NCBI RefSeq assembly: GCF_042477335.2
Contig: NC_091251.1
Location: 28,288,501 to 28,352,500, forward strand
Length of the DNA: 64,000 nucleotides
Source of the DNA: Ovis canadensis
Taxonomy: Eukaryota > Chordata > Mammalia > Artiodactyla > Bovidae
Direction: 5' to 3'
Notes under the pieces: model-generated
The model's input: only the letters and a program-made list of their open reading frames with translations
Told to the model about the DNA's origin: nothing
The model's database searches: none
Shown: positions 32,996 to 42,234 of the stretch, piece after piece
Layout: every line of letters starts with the position of its first letter
Position numbering within the stretch: the first letter of the stretch is position 1
Translations under genes and position numbers: made by a program

Positions 32996-35900
32996 ATGGT
33001 ATCGGGATCATATTTATCAATAATTACCTTCAACATAAATGGGTTGAATGCCCCAACCAAAAGGCAAAGACTGGCCGAATGGATACAAAAACAAGACCCC
33101 TCTATATGCTGCTTACAAGAGACCCATCTCAAAACAAGGGACACATACAGACTGAAAGTGAAGGACTGGAAAAAGATATTCCACGCAAATAGAGACCAAA
33201 AGAAAGCAGGAGTAGCAATACTCATATCCGATAAAATAGACTTTAAAACAAAGGCTGTGAAAAGAGACAAAGAAGGCCACTACATAATGATCAAAGGATC
33301 AATCCAAGAAGAAGATATAACAATTATAAATATATATGTACCCAATATAGGAGCACCACAATATTTAGACAAATGCTAACAAGTATGAAAGGGGAAATTA
33401 ACAATAACACAATAATAGTGGGAGACTTTAATACCCCACTCACACCTATGGACAGATCAACTAAATAGAAAATTAACAAAGAAATGCAAACTTTAAATGA
33501 TACATTAGACCAGTTAGACCTAATTGATATCTATAGGACATTTCACCCAAAACCAATGAATTTCACCTTTCTCTCAAGTGCTCATGGAACCTTCTCCAGG
33601 ATAGTTCACATCCTGGGCCGTAAATGTAACCTTGATAAATGTAAAAAAATCGAAATCATTCCAAGCATCTTTTCTGACCATAATGCATTAAGATTAGATC
33701 TCAAATACAGGAGAAAAACTATTTAAAATGCCAACATATGAAGGCTAAACAACACGCTTCTGAATAACCAACAAATCACAGAAGAAATCAAAAAAGAAAT
33801 CAAAATATGCATAGAAACTAATGAAAATGAAAACACAACAACCCCAAACCTGTGGGACACTATAAAAGCAGTGCTAAGAGGAAAGTTCATAGCAATACAG
33901 GCATACCTCAAGAAACAAGGAAAAAGTCAAATAAATAACGTACCTCTACACCTAAAGCAACTAGAAAAGGAAGAAATGGAGAACCCCAGAGTTAGTAGAA
34001 GGAAAGAAATCTTAAAAATTAGGGCAGAAATAAATGCAAAAGAAACAGACCATAGCAAAAGTCAGGAAAGCCAAAAGCTGGTTCTTTGAAAGGATAAACA
34101 AAATTGACAAACCATTAGCCAGACTCATCAAGAAGCAAAGAGAGAAAAATCAAATCCACAAAATTAGAAATGAAAATGGAGAGATCACAACAGACAACAC
34201 AGAAATACAAAGGATCATAAGAGACTACAATCAGCAATTATATCCCAATAAAATAGACAACGTGGAAGAAATGGACAAATTCTTAGAAAAGTACAACTTT
34301 CCAAAACTGAACCAGGAAGAAATAGAAAATTTTAACAAACCCATCACAATCACGGAAATTGAAACTGTAATCAGAAATCTTCCAGCAAACAAAAGCCCAG
34401 GTCCAAATGGCTTCACAGCTGAATTCTACCAAAAATTTAGAGAGGAGCTAACCCCTATCCTCCTCAAACTCTTCCAGAAAATTGAAGAGGAAGGTAAACT
34501 TCCAAACTCATTCTATGAGGCCACCATCACCTTAATACCAAAACCTGACAGAGATGCCACCAAAAAAGAAAACTACAGGCCAATATCACTAATGAACATA
34601 GATGCAAAAATCCTCAACAAAATTCTAGCAATCAGAATCCAACAATACATTAAAAAGATCATACACCATGACCAAGTGGGCTTTATCCCAGGGATGCAAG
34701 GGATTCTTCAATATCCGCAAATCAATCAATGTAATTCACCACATTAACAAATTGAAAGATAAAAGCCATATGATTATCTCAATAGATGCAGAGAAGGCCT
34801 TTGACAAAATTCAACATCCATTTATGATAAAAACTCTCCAGAAAGCAGGAATAGAAGGAACATACCTCAACATAATAAAAGCTATCTATGACAAACCCAC
34901 AGCAAACATTATCCTCAATGATGAAAAATTGAAAGCATTTCCCCTAAAGTCAGGAACAAGACAAGGGTGTCCACTTTCACCGCTACTATTCAACATAGTT
35001 CTGGAAGTTTTGGCCACAGCAATCAGAGCAGAAAAAGAAATCCAAATTGGAAAAGAAGTAAATTCTCACTGTTTGCAGATGACATGATCCTCTACACAGA
35101 AAACCCTAAAGACTCCACCAGAAAATTACTAGAGCTAATCAATGAATATAGTAAAGTTGCAGGAAATAAAATCAACACAGAGAAATCCCTTGCATTCCTA
35201 TACACTAATAATGAGAAATTAGAAAAAGAAATTAAGGAAACAATTCCATTTACCATTGCAATGAAAAGAATAAAATACTTAGGAATATTTCTACCTAAAG
35301 AAACTAAAGACCTCTATATAGAAAACTATAAAATACTGATGAAAGGAATCAAAGAGGACACTAATAGATGGAGAAATATACCATGTTCATGGATCGGAAG
35401 AATCAATATAGTGAAAATGAGGATACTACCCAAAGCAATTTACAAATTCAATGCAATCCCTATCAAGCTACCAGCCATATTTTTCACAGAACTAGAACAA
35501 ACAATTTCAAGATTTGCATGGAAATACAACAAACCTAGAATAGCCAAAGCAATCTTGAGAAAGAAGAATGGAACTGGAGGAATCAACCTGCCTGACTTCA
35601 GGCTCTACTACAAAGCCACAGTCATCAAGACAGTATGGTACTGGCACAAAGAGAGATATATAGATCAATGGAACAAAATAGAAAGCCCAGAGAAAAATCC
35701 ACACACCTATGGACACCTTATCTTCGACGAAGGAGGCAAGAATATACAATGGAGTAAAGACAATCTCTTTAACAAGTGGTGCTGGGAAAACTGGTCAACC
35801 ACTTGTAAAAGCATGAAACTAGATCACTTTCTAACACCACACACAAAAATAAACTCAAAATGGATTAAAGATCTAAATGTAAGACCAGAAACTATAAAAC

Positions 35901-36796
35901 TCCTAGAGGAGAACACAGGCAAAACACTCTCCGACATAAATCACAGTAGGATCCTCTATGATCTGCCTCCCAGAATTCTGGAAATAAAAGCAAAAATAAA
36001 CAAATGGGATCTAATTAAAATTAAAAGCTTCTGCACAACAAAGGAAAATATAAGCAAGGTGAAAAGACAGCCTTCTGAGTGGGAGAAAATAATAGCAAAT
36101 GAAGCAACTGACAAACAACTGATCTCAAAAATATACAAGCAACTCCTGCAGCTCAATTCCAGAAAAATAAATGACCCAATCAAAAAATGGGCCAAAGAAC
36201 TAAATAGACATTTCTCCAAAGAAGACATACAGATGGCTAACAAACATATGAAAAGATGCTCAACATCACTCATTATTAGAGAAATGCAAATCAAAACCAC
36301 AATGAGGTATCACTTCACACCAATCAGAATGTCTGCGATCCAAAAATCTGCAAGCAATAAATGCTGGAGAGGGTGTGGAGAAAAGGGAACCCTCTTACAC
36401 TGTTGGTGGGAATGCAAACTAGTACAGCCACTATGGAGAACAGTGTGGAGATTCCTTAAAAAATTGCAAATAGAACTGCCTTATGACCCAGCAATCCCAC
36501 AGCTGGGCATACACACCAAGGAAACCAGAACTGAAAGAGACACATGTACCCCAATGTTCATTGCAGCACTGTTTATAATAGCCAGGACATGGAAACAACC
36601 TAGATGTCCATCAGCAGATGAATGGATAAGAAAGCTGTGGTACATATACACAATGGAGTATTACTCAGCCGTTAAAAAGAATACATTTGAGTCAGTTCTG
36701 AAGAGATCGATGAAACTGGAGCCGATTATACAGAGTGAAGTAAGCCAGAAAGAAAAGCACCAATACAGTATACTAACACATATACATGGAATTTAG
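32996..36796 (+). pseudogene. Inner L1 ORF2, several frameshifts
   Basis: The endonuclease begins at 32996 with SIITFNINGLNAPTKRQRL and CCLQETHL. A frameshift falls near 33366. Frame 33484-33726 has SDHNALRL, but the block SRIVHILG shows valine where L1 endonucleases have the catalytic aspartate of the RIDHIL motif. RT: 34034-34747 has [18 protein letters not shown]; 34668-35087 has [18 protein letters not shown]; 34967-36796 (609 codons) has [10 protein letters not shown] and the C-terminal cysteine segment [18 protein letters not shown]. The total length equals a normal ORF2 (about 1,270 codons), so damage is by small indels and substitutions only. Confidence 0.9.
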
Positions 36797-37017
36797 AAAG
36801 ATGGCAATGATGACCCTGTATGCAAGACAGCCAAAAAGACACAGATGTGTATAGCGGACTTTTGGACTCAGAGGGAGAGGGAGAGGGTGGGATGATTTGG
36901 GAGAATGGCATTGAAACATGTATACTATCATGTAAGAATCGAATCACCAGTCTATGTCCGATGCAGGATACAGCGTGCTTGGGACTGGTGCACGGGGATG
37001 ATCCAGAGAGATGGTAT

Positions 37018-37052
37018 GGGGTGGGAGGTGGGAGGTGGGAGGTGGGAGGGGA
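37018..37052 (+). other. G-rich tract in L1 3' UTR (inner L1)
   Basis: Four copies of ggtggga in a row followed by gggg give at least five runs of three or more G. The same position in the two other L1s is C-rich on the plus strand (16145-16182 and 63138-63165). A G-quadruplex is likely by pattern. Confidence 0.7.
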
Positions 37053-37132
37053 GTTCAGGATTGGGAGCTCATATACACCCGTGGTGGATTCATGTCAATG
37101 TATGGCAAAACCAATATAGTATTGTAAAGTAA

Positions 37133-37138
37133 AATAAA
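37133..37138 (+). terminator. AATAAA near the inner L1 3' end
   Basis: AATAAA lies about 20 bases before the final A-rich tail and is the probable polyadenylation signal of the L1 transcript. Confidence 0.5.
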
Positions 37139-37158
37139 GTAAAAATAAAAATTAAAAA

Positions 37159-37174
37159 AAAGAAATAAATGTAG
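37159..37174. repeat. Target-site duplication of the inner full-length L1 (right copy)
   Basis: Exact copy of 29305-29320. Confidence 0.95.
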
Positions 37175-38481
37175 ACAAAATATAATAGGTTTAAAAAAAT
37201 TAAAGAGAAAAGGAAGAAGAAAGAAAAAAAAACAAAAGGAAAACTCCATAGAACTGCAAAAGCCCAATGTAATGGCAGAGGTTTATAACAACAATAAAAA
37301 ATGTGACTAAATATATCTATATACACCCATAAGCAAAATCACAACAGTCCAGATAAAATAAAATACAATAGATTAGCCCAGCGAACAAATGAATCCAAAA
37401 ATTATATCTGCCAGTTAAGAAAAAAACTAACTAAAACAAAAACTGTAATACAAAACTAAAGCACAGTGCCAAGTGGGGAATAAAGCAATGAAATCAAAAG
37501 TAACAAATATGTTGAGAGGAAAGGAAAGAAAGAAAGAATAGATATGCAGAGTTAAATAGACGTAGATGAAGATTCATATACATTAAAGATTAACTGCAAG
37601 GGGAAAAGAACAGTAGGAAAAGCAAACAAAGGAATAAATGTAGAAAAAATATTAATAGGTTTAAAAAAAGTAAAATTGAGAAAAGAAAAATAAATGGGAA
37701 GAAGAAAAAAAAAGAAAAACTCCACAGAACTGCAAAAGCCCAATGCAGAGCCAGAGGTTTATAATGACAATAAGAAATGTTACTTAAGAAAAGAAATAGA
37801 AAACCTCAAAAGCTTAATTAGATTTCATAGTGCCAATAAAATCGACAACAACAGAGCGTGGGGGCAGGGGGGAAGAAAAGTAAAAAAGTAAAAAAATCCA
37901 AAAGAATCTATGGAACAAGTCAAAATATAAGAATAATAAATGTTTTTCTTGAGTCACTGCTGTCACTGTCCTTTCCCATGCTGGGAGTCACAGTCTACCT
38001 CACCTCCCTAGGATGCCCTCCAACACTGTGCTGATCTCTGGACCTGCTGTGGGGGCAGCTCAGATTCTAACCTGGTCCTACTCCTGTGTGTTCTTGCCTC
38101 CAATGTCCACAGCTATCGGAACAAGTGTGTTTTCTTTCGTGGGAGCTCTCAGTAATCTTTTATATATTCCATAGACACAGAGTCTGCCTAGTTGATCGTG
38201 TGGATTTAATTTGCAGCTTGTACAGCTGGTGGGAAGGATTTGGGTCTTCTTCCTTAGCCACATTGCCCCCTGGGTTTCAACTGTGGTTTTATTTCCACCT
38301 CTACATGTGGGTCATCCACTGGGGTTTGCTCCTGAGGCTGCCCTGGAGGACTTGGGTTTGCCCCTGTGAGGGCCAGGTGTGGAGGTGGTGCAGCTGCTTG
38401 GGTCGCTGGGGTTCTGGCAGCGCCAGGTACTCAGGGGAGTTGGTGGCTAGGGCAGCAGGAAATATAGTGCTCTAGAAGGGT

Positions 38482-38606
38482 ATGCAACCACTACTGACCA
38501 ATACACTCCAATATTCTTGCCTGGAGAACCGCCCTGACAGAGAAGCCTGGGAGGCCACAGTCCACAAGATTGCAAAGAGTTGGGATGACCCAAGTGACCC
38601 TGCATG
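38482..38606 (+). mobile_element. Bov-A-like SINE fragment inside the outer L1 5' UTR
   Basis: The string ccaatattcttgcctggaga to ttgcaaagagttggg is a Bov-A body in plus orientation. It has neither a SINE head nor an A-tail, and the two 281-bp-spaced repeats of the UTR lie on either side. It may be a fragment fixed in this L1 subfamily rather than a separate insertion. Confidence 0.65.
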
Positions 38607-39593
38607 CATAGATGCAAGATGTTTTTGCCTGTGGCAGCTCTGCTCCATGAGGGTTGAGCATGAAGGTGGTGCAGCTGCTTGGCTTGTGGGGACCCTGGCA
38701 GCGCCAATTGTGCAGGGACATAGTTGCCTCTGCCCCAGGAGTTGTGGCCCTATCAGAGTCTTTTTTTTTTTTTTTTGAGCCTCTGGTAGCTGGTGATCAG
38801 AAGGCCTCTTTGGCCAGTCTTTCTCTGTAGCTCTGCCCATTCAGGCACTTAGAAGGCTCCCTTGCCTGGGATCCTTCTCTGTTGTTTGGAGTCAGGCACA
38901 TAGAGGGGCCCCCATGGCTGGGGTCCTACTCTGTAGTTCAGTACGTCAGATGTTTGATGGACCAGCCTCTCTGTTGTTCAGCTGCCAGTGGTGGCATGTG
39001 GGGAGAGAGAGGCTATGGTGGTGGCTCTACCGCTTCTTGTGACTCAGCAGTATCGCCTTGCTTCATGGCTGCCTGGCTTTCTTCCACAGGCATAGCCTAC
39101 AGCAGTCTCCTCCCTCACATCCCCTCAATCAGTCTCTCCTCAGGTAAGAGCAGCGCTTGCCTTGGGATTGCTCCACAATCCCTAAACTCCAGCTCCCAGC
39201 CGCTGCACCTTCTAGGGGACCTGTGTCCCTGTCCAGGGTATGAATGACTGCGGCAAGGACTGTCTGATTCTCATTCCATTTAGGCTGCCACAGATCAGCT
39301 GTTTCACTCTCAGCCTTGAATGTTTCTCCTCTGACTCAGACAGTTGCCCCATGTGGGGATCAGACCCCTGCTTCAGTTCCCCCACCCACCCAGGGCACAT
39401 CCAGTCCTACTAACACTCTTGTTTTTTCCCCTAGTTCCTTCATCCTACCGAGTTTTACATGGTTCTATGTATTCTTTCTACTGGTCAGGTACTCCTGTCC
39501 GCTCTCAGCTGGTGTTCTGCGTGCGCTTCTGTGTCTGAAGGTGTATTCCTGATATATCAGTGGAGAGCGATGTACTCCACATCCACCTATTCC

Positions 39594-39605
39594 TCCGCCA
39601 TCTTG
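39594..39605 (-). promoter_or_regulatory. YY1-like site at the 5' end of outer L1
   Basis: The minus strand reads CAAGATGGCGGA five bases inside the element, matching the motif at 29333 in the inner L1. Confidence 0.7.
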
Positions 39606-39609
39606 TTTC

Positions 39610-39623
39610 CATTTTCATATATT
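39610..39623. repeat. Right target-site duplication of the outer full-length L1
   Basis: Exact copy of the 14 bases at 15120-15133. Confidence 0.9.
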
Positions 39624-39915
39624 ATGTTTTCATTTTCATTTGTCTCTAAGTATTTTTAACTTCCCTTGTAATTTCTTCTTTGATCCATTGGTTGTTTGAA
39701 AGTGCATAGTATTAATTTTGTCATATTTGTAAATTTTCCAGTTTTACTTCTGTTATTGATTTCTTTTTTTTTCTATTATGTTTGGAGATAATACTTTGAT
39801 CTCAATCTTTTAAAATTTACTGAGACTTTTTTGTGAACTGATCTATCGTCTAATTTAGTGAGTGTTCTCTGTGCACTTGAGAAGAACAGGTGTTTATATA
39901 TATATATAATTCTTT
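39624..39915 (-). mobile_element. Ancient L1M ORF2, right piece
   Basis: Reversed L1 ORF2 continues from 15119 (ttctttgatccattggttgt, gtgcacttgagaagaacagg). It ends near 39915 in a short (TA)n run. Confidence 0.75.
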
Positions 39916-40655
39916 TAGGCAGAGTACCTCTGTCACTGTGGAAAGACTCCTTCTCTGTGGAGAAGACTTCCATGAGTCTTGGGGAGGGCTTGGTCTCCCA
40001 TTTGTATCACTAACTTTAGCAGGAGTGAGAGACTTCGCCATTTCAATGTCAGCTGGAAATCTAATACTAAATTAACCCACTCAGGGGCAAAGGAAGAGGT
40101 TATTGCCAAATATCCTGGCTGCTATGGACATCTCTGCTCTTGCTTTGAAGGAATGGCTAGGAGTCTGGAGGCAGGCTTCTGGATTTGTCTCTGCTAGAGT
40201 GGGTTGGGGTTCCTCCCATCCTTACTCTGCAGGCTGAGCTGAGCAGGCAACTAACCTTGGTGGCCAGTTCCCATTGACTGGGATTCCTCAACGCTCAGTA
40301 CTTGATCCCCATGTAGGTGGCAGGAGACGAGGATAGGGCCATATTTCTTACATATTTCCCAGGGGCCACTGATGCTTCTTAAAGAAGGCAGGGGTTGTCA
40401 GATGAGCTTTCTGGTCTGGGTCACCTAGATGGGACGTGGGGGATATGTCAACCAGTAGCCTCTGGGCTTCACTTTCAGGCACAAAATAGCTTTCCCTGGC
40501 CAAGCTTCATAGATCTGTGCCCATGGAGTGCTGAAAACCAACACAACCTTCAGAATGCCTATAATATGACAACTTGGGATCATAGGATACCCTAACCCAC
40601 CAGCCCACAAGGTTGTTTTTAAAAAACATCAGCATGAAATCTCCTAGACTCTCAA
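39916..40655. other. No gene or repeat recognised
   Basis: This is mixed unique-looking sequence. Short frames have no domain signal and no splice-flanked exon is evident. Confidence 0.45.
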
Positions 40656-40659
40656 TGTG

Positions 40660-40800
40660 TTAAAATTGGAGGAGATCTACAAGCTAGGCTGACTCTGGCC
40701 CCTCATTTTACAGATGATAAGACAAGACATCATGAGAGGGGAGACCTTGCTCAGGATCACCCTGCAAGCCAATGGCACAACCAGGACTGCCCCAAGTCCA
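40660..40800 (+). repeat. MIR SINE fragment
   Basis: The core cctcattttacagatgataa and the flanking ggatcaccctgcaag match the centre and 3' part of MIR. Confidence 0.65.
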
Positions 40801-40974
40801 CCCACTGCCCCACCACCAGTTTGGGAATGAAGGTCAGCACATTCTCCTTTTCTTATTCTTGCTGCTCCTTGAAGCTCATCTTTTGAATTCTGTGCCCATG
40901 TTCTTTCTTATCTAGTCCTACTACCAATGCCTTAATTAAAGTCTCTTTCCTCTTGCCAGGATGGTGATGATGGT

Positions 40975-41425
40975 GAAAACAATATTAATGATAGCAGCTT
41001 ACACTGGATGAGTCCTTCCTGCTCACTGGGCCCTGTTCTAAACTTCACAAGTATGAATGCTTTAAAACTGAACAGCCCCTTGAAGGAGATAATAATATCA
41101 CTTTGATCTCATAGATGAAGAAACTGAGGCACAGAAAAGCATGAGGTGGGCTTCCCTAGTGGCTCAGTGGTAAAGAATCTGCCTGCCAACACAGGAGATG
41201 TGGGTTCAATCCTTGGGTTGGGAAGATTCCCTGGAGAAGGAAATAGCAACCCACTCCAGTATTCCTGCCTGGGAAATCCCATGGACAGAGGAGCCTGGTG
41301 GGCTACAGTCCATGGTGTTGCAGAAGAATCAGACACGACTTAGCAAATAAACAACAGAGATGGTGGTTAAGTGGTGAAGCCAGATTTGAATTTGAGCAGT
41401 TTGACTCTGGAGTTTATGCTCTTAA
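40975..41425 (+). repeat. MIR SINE split by a Bov-tA
   Basis: The left piece, 40975-41145, includes atagatgaagaaactgaggc. The right piece, 41356-41425, includes gccagatttgaatttgagc and atgctcttaacc. Together they give a nearly complete MIR. Confidence 0.75.
41146..41355 (+). mobile_element. Bov-tA SINE, near complete
   Basis: The head gggcttccctagtggctcag (A box region), the B-box-like gggttcaatcc (41203-41213), the Bov-A body and the cacgacttagca tail are all present. It is inserted into a MIR. Confidence 0.95.
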
Positions 41426-41439
41426 CCGTTTTATTAAAG

Positions 41440-41600
41440 TGCCTTGAGTGTATATTAGCATAATGGATAACATTTCAGACTCCTGTATTACAGACCCCAT
41501 TTTACAGACCAAGAAACTGCGTCTTGGTGAGATTAAGCAAGGTCACAAAGCTAGTAAGGAGCAGAGTTTGTTCTCAAACCAAAGCTCTGGCTCTTAAACA
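41440..41600 (+). repeat. MIR SINE fragment
   Basis: The string cccattttacagaccaagaa and the following ggtcacaaagctagtaagg match MIR. Confidence 0.7.
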
Positions 41601-41654
41601 CCAGTTATAGTTCCTTCTTGTCATCATGACCTCCCTGCCACCATCAACCTGACA

Positions 41655-41725
41655 AAATCTAAACCTCCAACAGGAGGGCCCAAGAAGCTGTGTTTTTAAC
41701 AAGCAAACTTAAGAATCACTGATAT
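41655..41725. repeat. Possible MER5-type DNA transposon fragment
   Basis: The string gctgtgtttttaacaagc with aagaatcactgatatc resembles MER5. It is short and uncertain. Confidence 0.35.
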
Positions 41726-41727
41726 CA

Positions 41728-41935
41728 GGACTGCTATATTTAAAAATAGATAACCAACAAGGACCTACTGTATAGCAGGTCTCTGCTCAGTATCATGTAA
41801 CAATCTAAATGGGAAAAGAATTTGAAAAAGTATAGATACATGTATATGCCTAACTAAATCACTTTGCTGTCCGCCTGAAACTAATACACTGTTAATAACT
41901 ATATACCAATATAAAATAAAAAGTTTTCAAAAAGG
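41728..41935 (+). mobile_element. L1 3' end (artiodactyl type)
   Basis: The series ataaccaacaaggacctact, gtatagcaggtctctgctca, cactttgctgtccgcctgaa and the terminal ataaaataaaa is a common L1 3' end in cetartiodactyl genomes. Confidence 0.75.
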
Positions 41936-41974
41936 AACTACTGGGATCAATGGTCAAGATTAAGGAATCAAACA

Positions 41975-42234
41975 ACACAGAGTGTGGGATCCTGGGCCTG
42001 TCACTTTAACCCTTTTAAGCCTCATTTCTGTCTCCTCTAAAACAGGGGTGTTAGCTAGCATTTTAAACCACAGCTAGCATTTATCATCTGCTCACTGTTG
42101 TCCAGACCCAGTGCCTCACACGCACAGTTTCATCCGATCACGCTGCTGTCCCACAAAGTTGTAGAGGCAGGTAAGTGAGACAACACCAAGCATTGAGCCA
42201 GTATGAGTTCACACTCAGCAGACAAATAGATATC
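41975..42234. repeat. Two MIR fragments, opposite orientations
   Basis: Positions 41975-42060 read as reversed MIR (gtcactttaacccttttaag). Positions 42060-42234 read as the 5' part of a forward MIR (acagctagcatttatcatct). Confidence 0.5.

Larger units (their letters stand above)
29321..37158 (+). mobile_element. Inner full-length L1 (L1_BT-like), 7.8 kb
   Basis: The element begins gggggtggtcctaagatggc and ends in a short A-rich tail after AATAAA (37133-37138). Order: CpG-rich then T/C-rich 5' UTR (29321-32030), ORF1 (32031-32888), inter-ORF gap, ORF2 (32996-36796) and 3' UTR with a G-rich tract. The perfect 16-bp duplication marks it as one of the younger insertions in the window. It landed in the 5' UTR of the outer L1, in opposite orientation. 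Both ORFs carry disabling changes, so it is full-length but not autonomous. Confidence 0.95.
15134..39609 (-). mobile_element. Outer full-length L1 (L1_BT-like), expanded to 24.5 kb by insertions
   Basis: The element reads on the minus strand from 39609 (5' end, caagatggcggagg) to 15134 (A-rich 3' end). Its own sequence is in five blocks: 37175-39609 and 28791-29304 (5' UTR), 22855-25966 (ORF1 and the first part of ORF2), 16115-18531 (rest of ORF2 and part of the 3' UTR) and 15134-15225 (3' end). These sum to about 8.5 kb, the size of a complete ruminant L1. The 14-bp target-site duplication at 15120 and 39610 proves one original insertion. Inserts are BovB 15226-16114, BovB composite 18532-22845, Bov-tA 25292-25419, BovB 25967-28790 and a second L1 at 29321-37158. 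Both ORFs are broken. Confidence 0.92.
37175..39609 (-). promoter_or_regulatory. Outer L1 5' UTR, outer block, with tandem unit 1
   Basis: The minus-strand 5' UTR runs from 39609 to here. Near 37175-37930 it has A-rich sequence (plus strand) repeating with a period of about 475 bp: gaactgcaaaagcccaatg at 37251 and 37727, and acccataagc at 29018 and 37326 once the inner L1 is removed. Near 38383 and 38664 the block aggtggtgcagctgcttgg recurs with a period of 281 bp, with a Bov-A-like fragment between. A T16 run is at 38761-38776. The start of the element carries a YY1-like motif (39594-39605). Confidence 0.75.

Noticed and set aside
34967-36796. 609-codon frame as a functional gene
   Set aside because: It is the C-terminal two thirds of L1 ORF2 between a YY1-like L1 start and an L1 poly-A tail; upstream parts are in other frames.
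37175-37930. Regularly spaced repeats considered as a CRISPR array or satellite
   Set aside because: Only two long units are present, in an L1 5' UTR of a mammalian genome.
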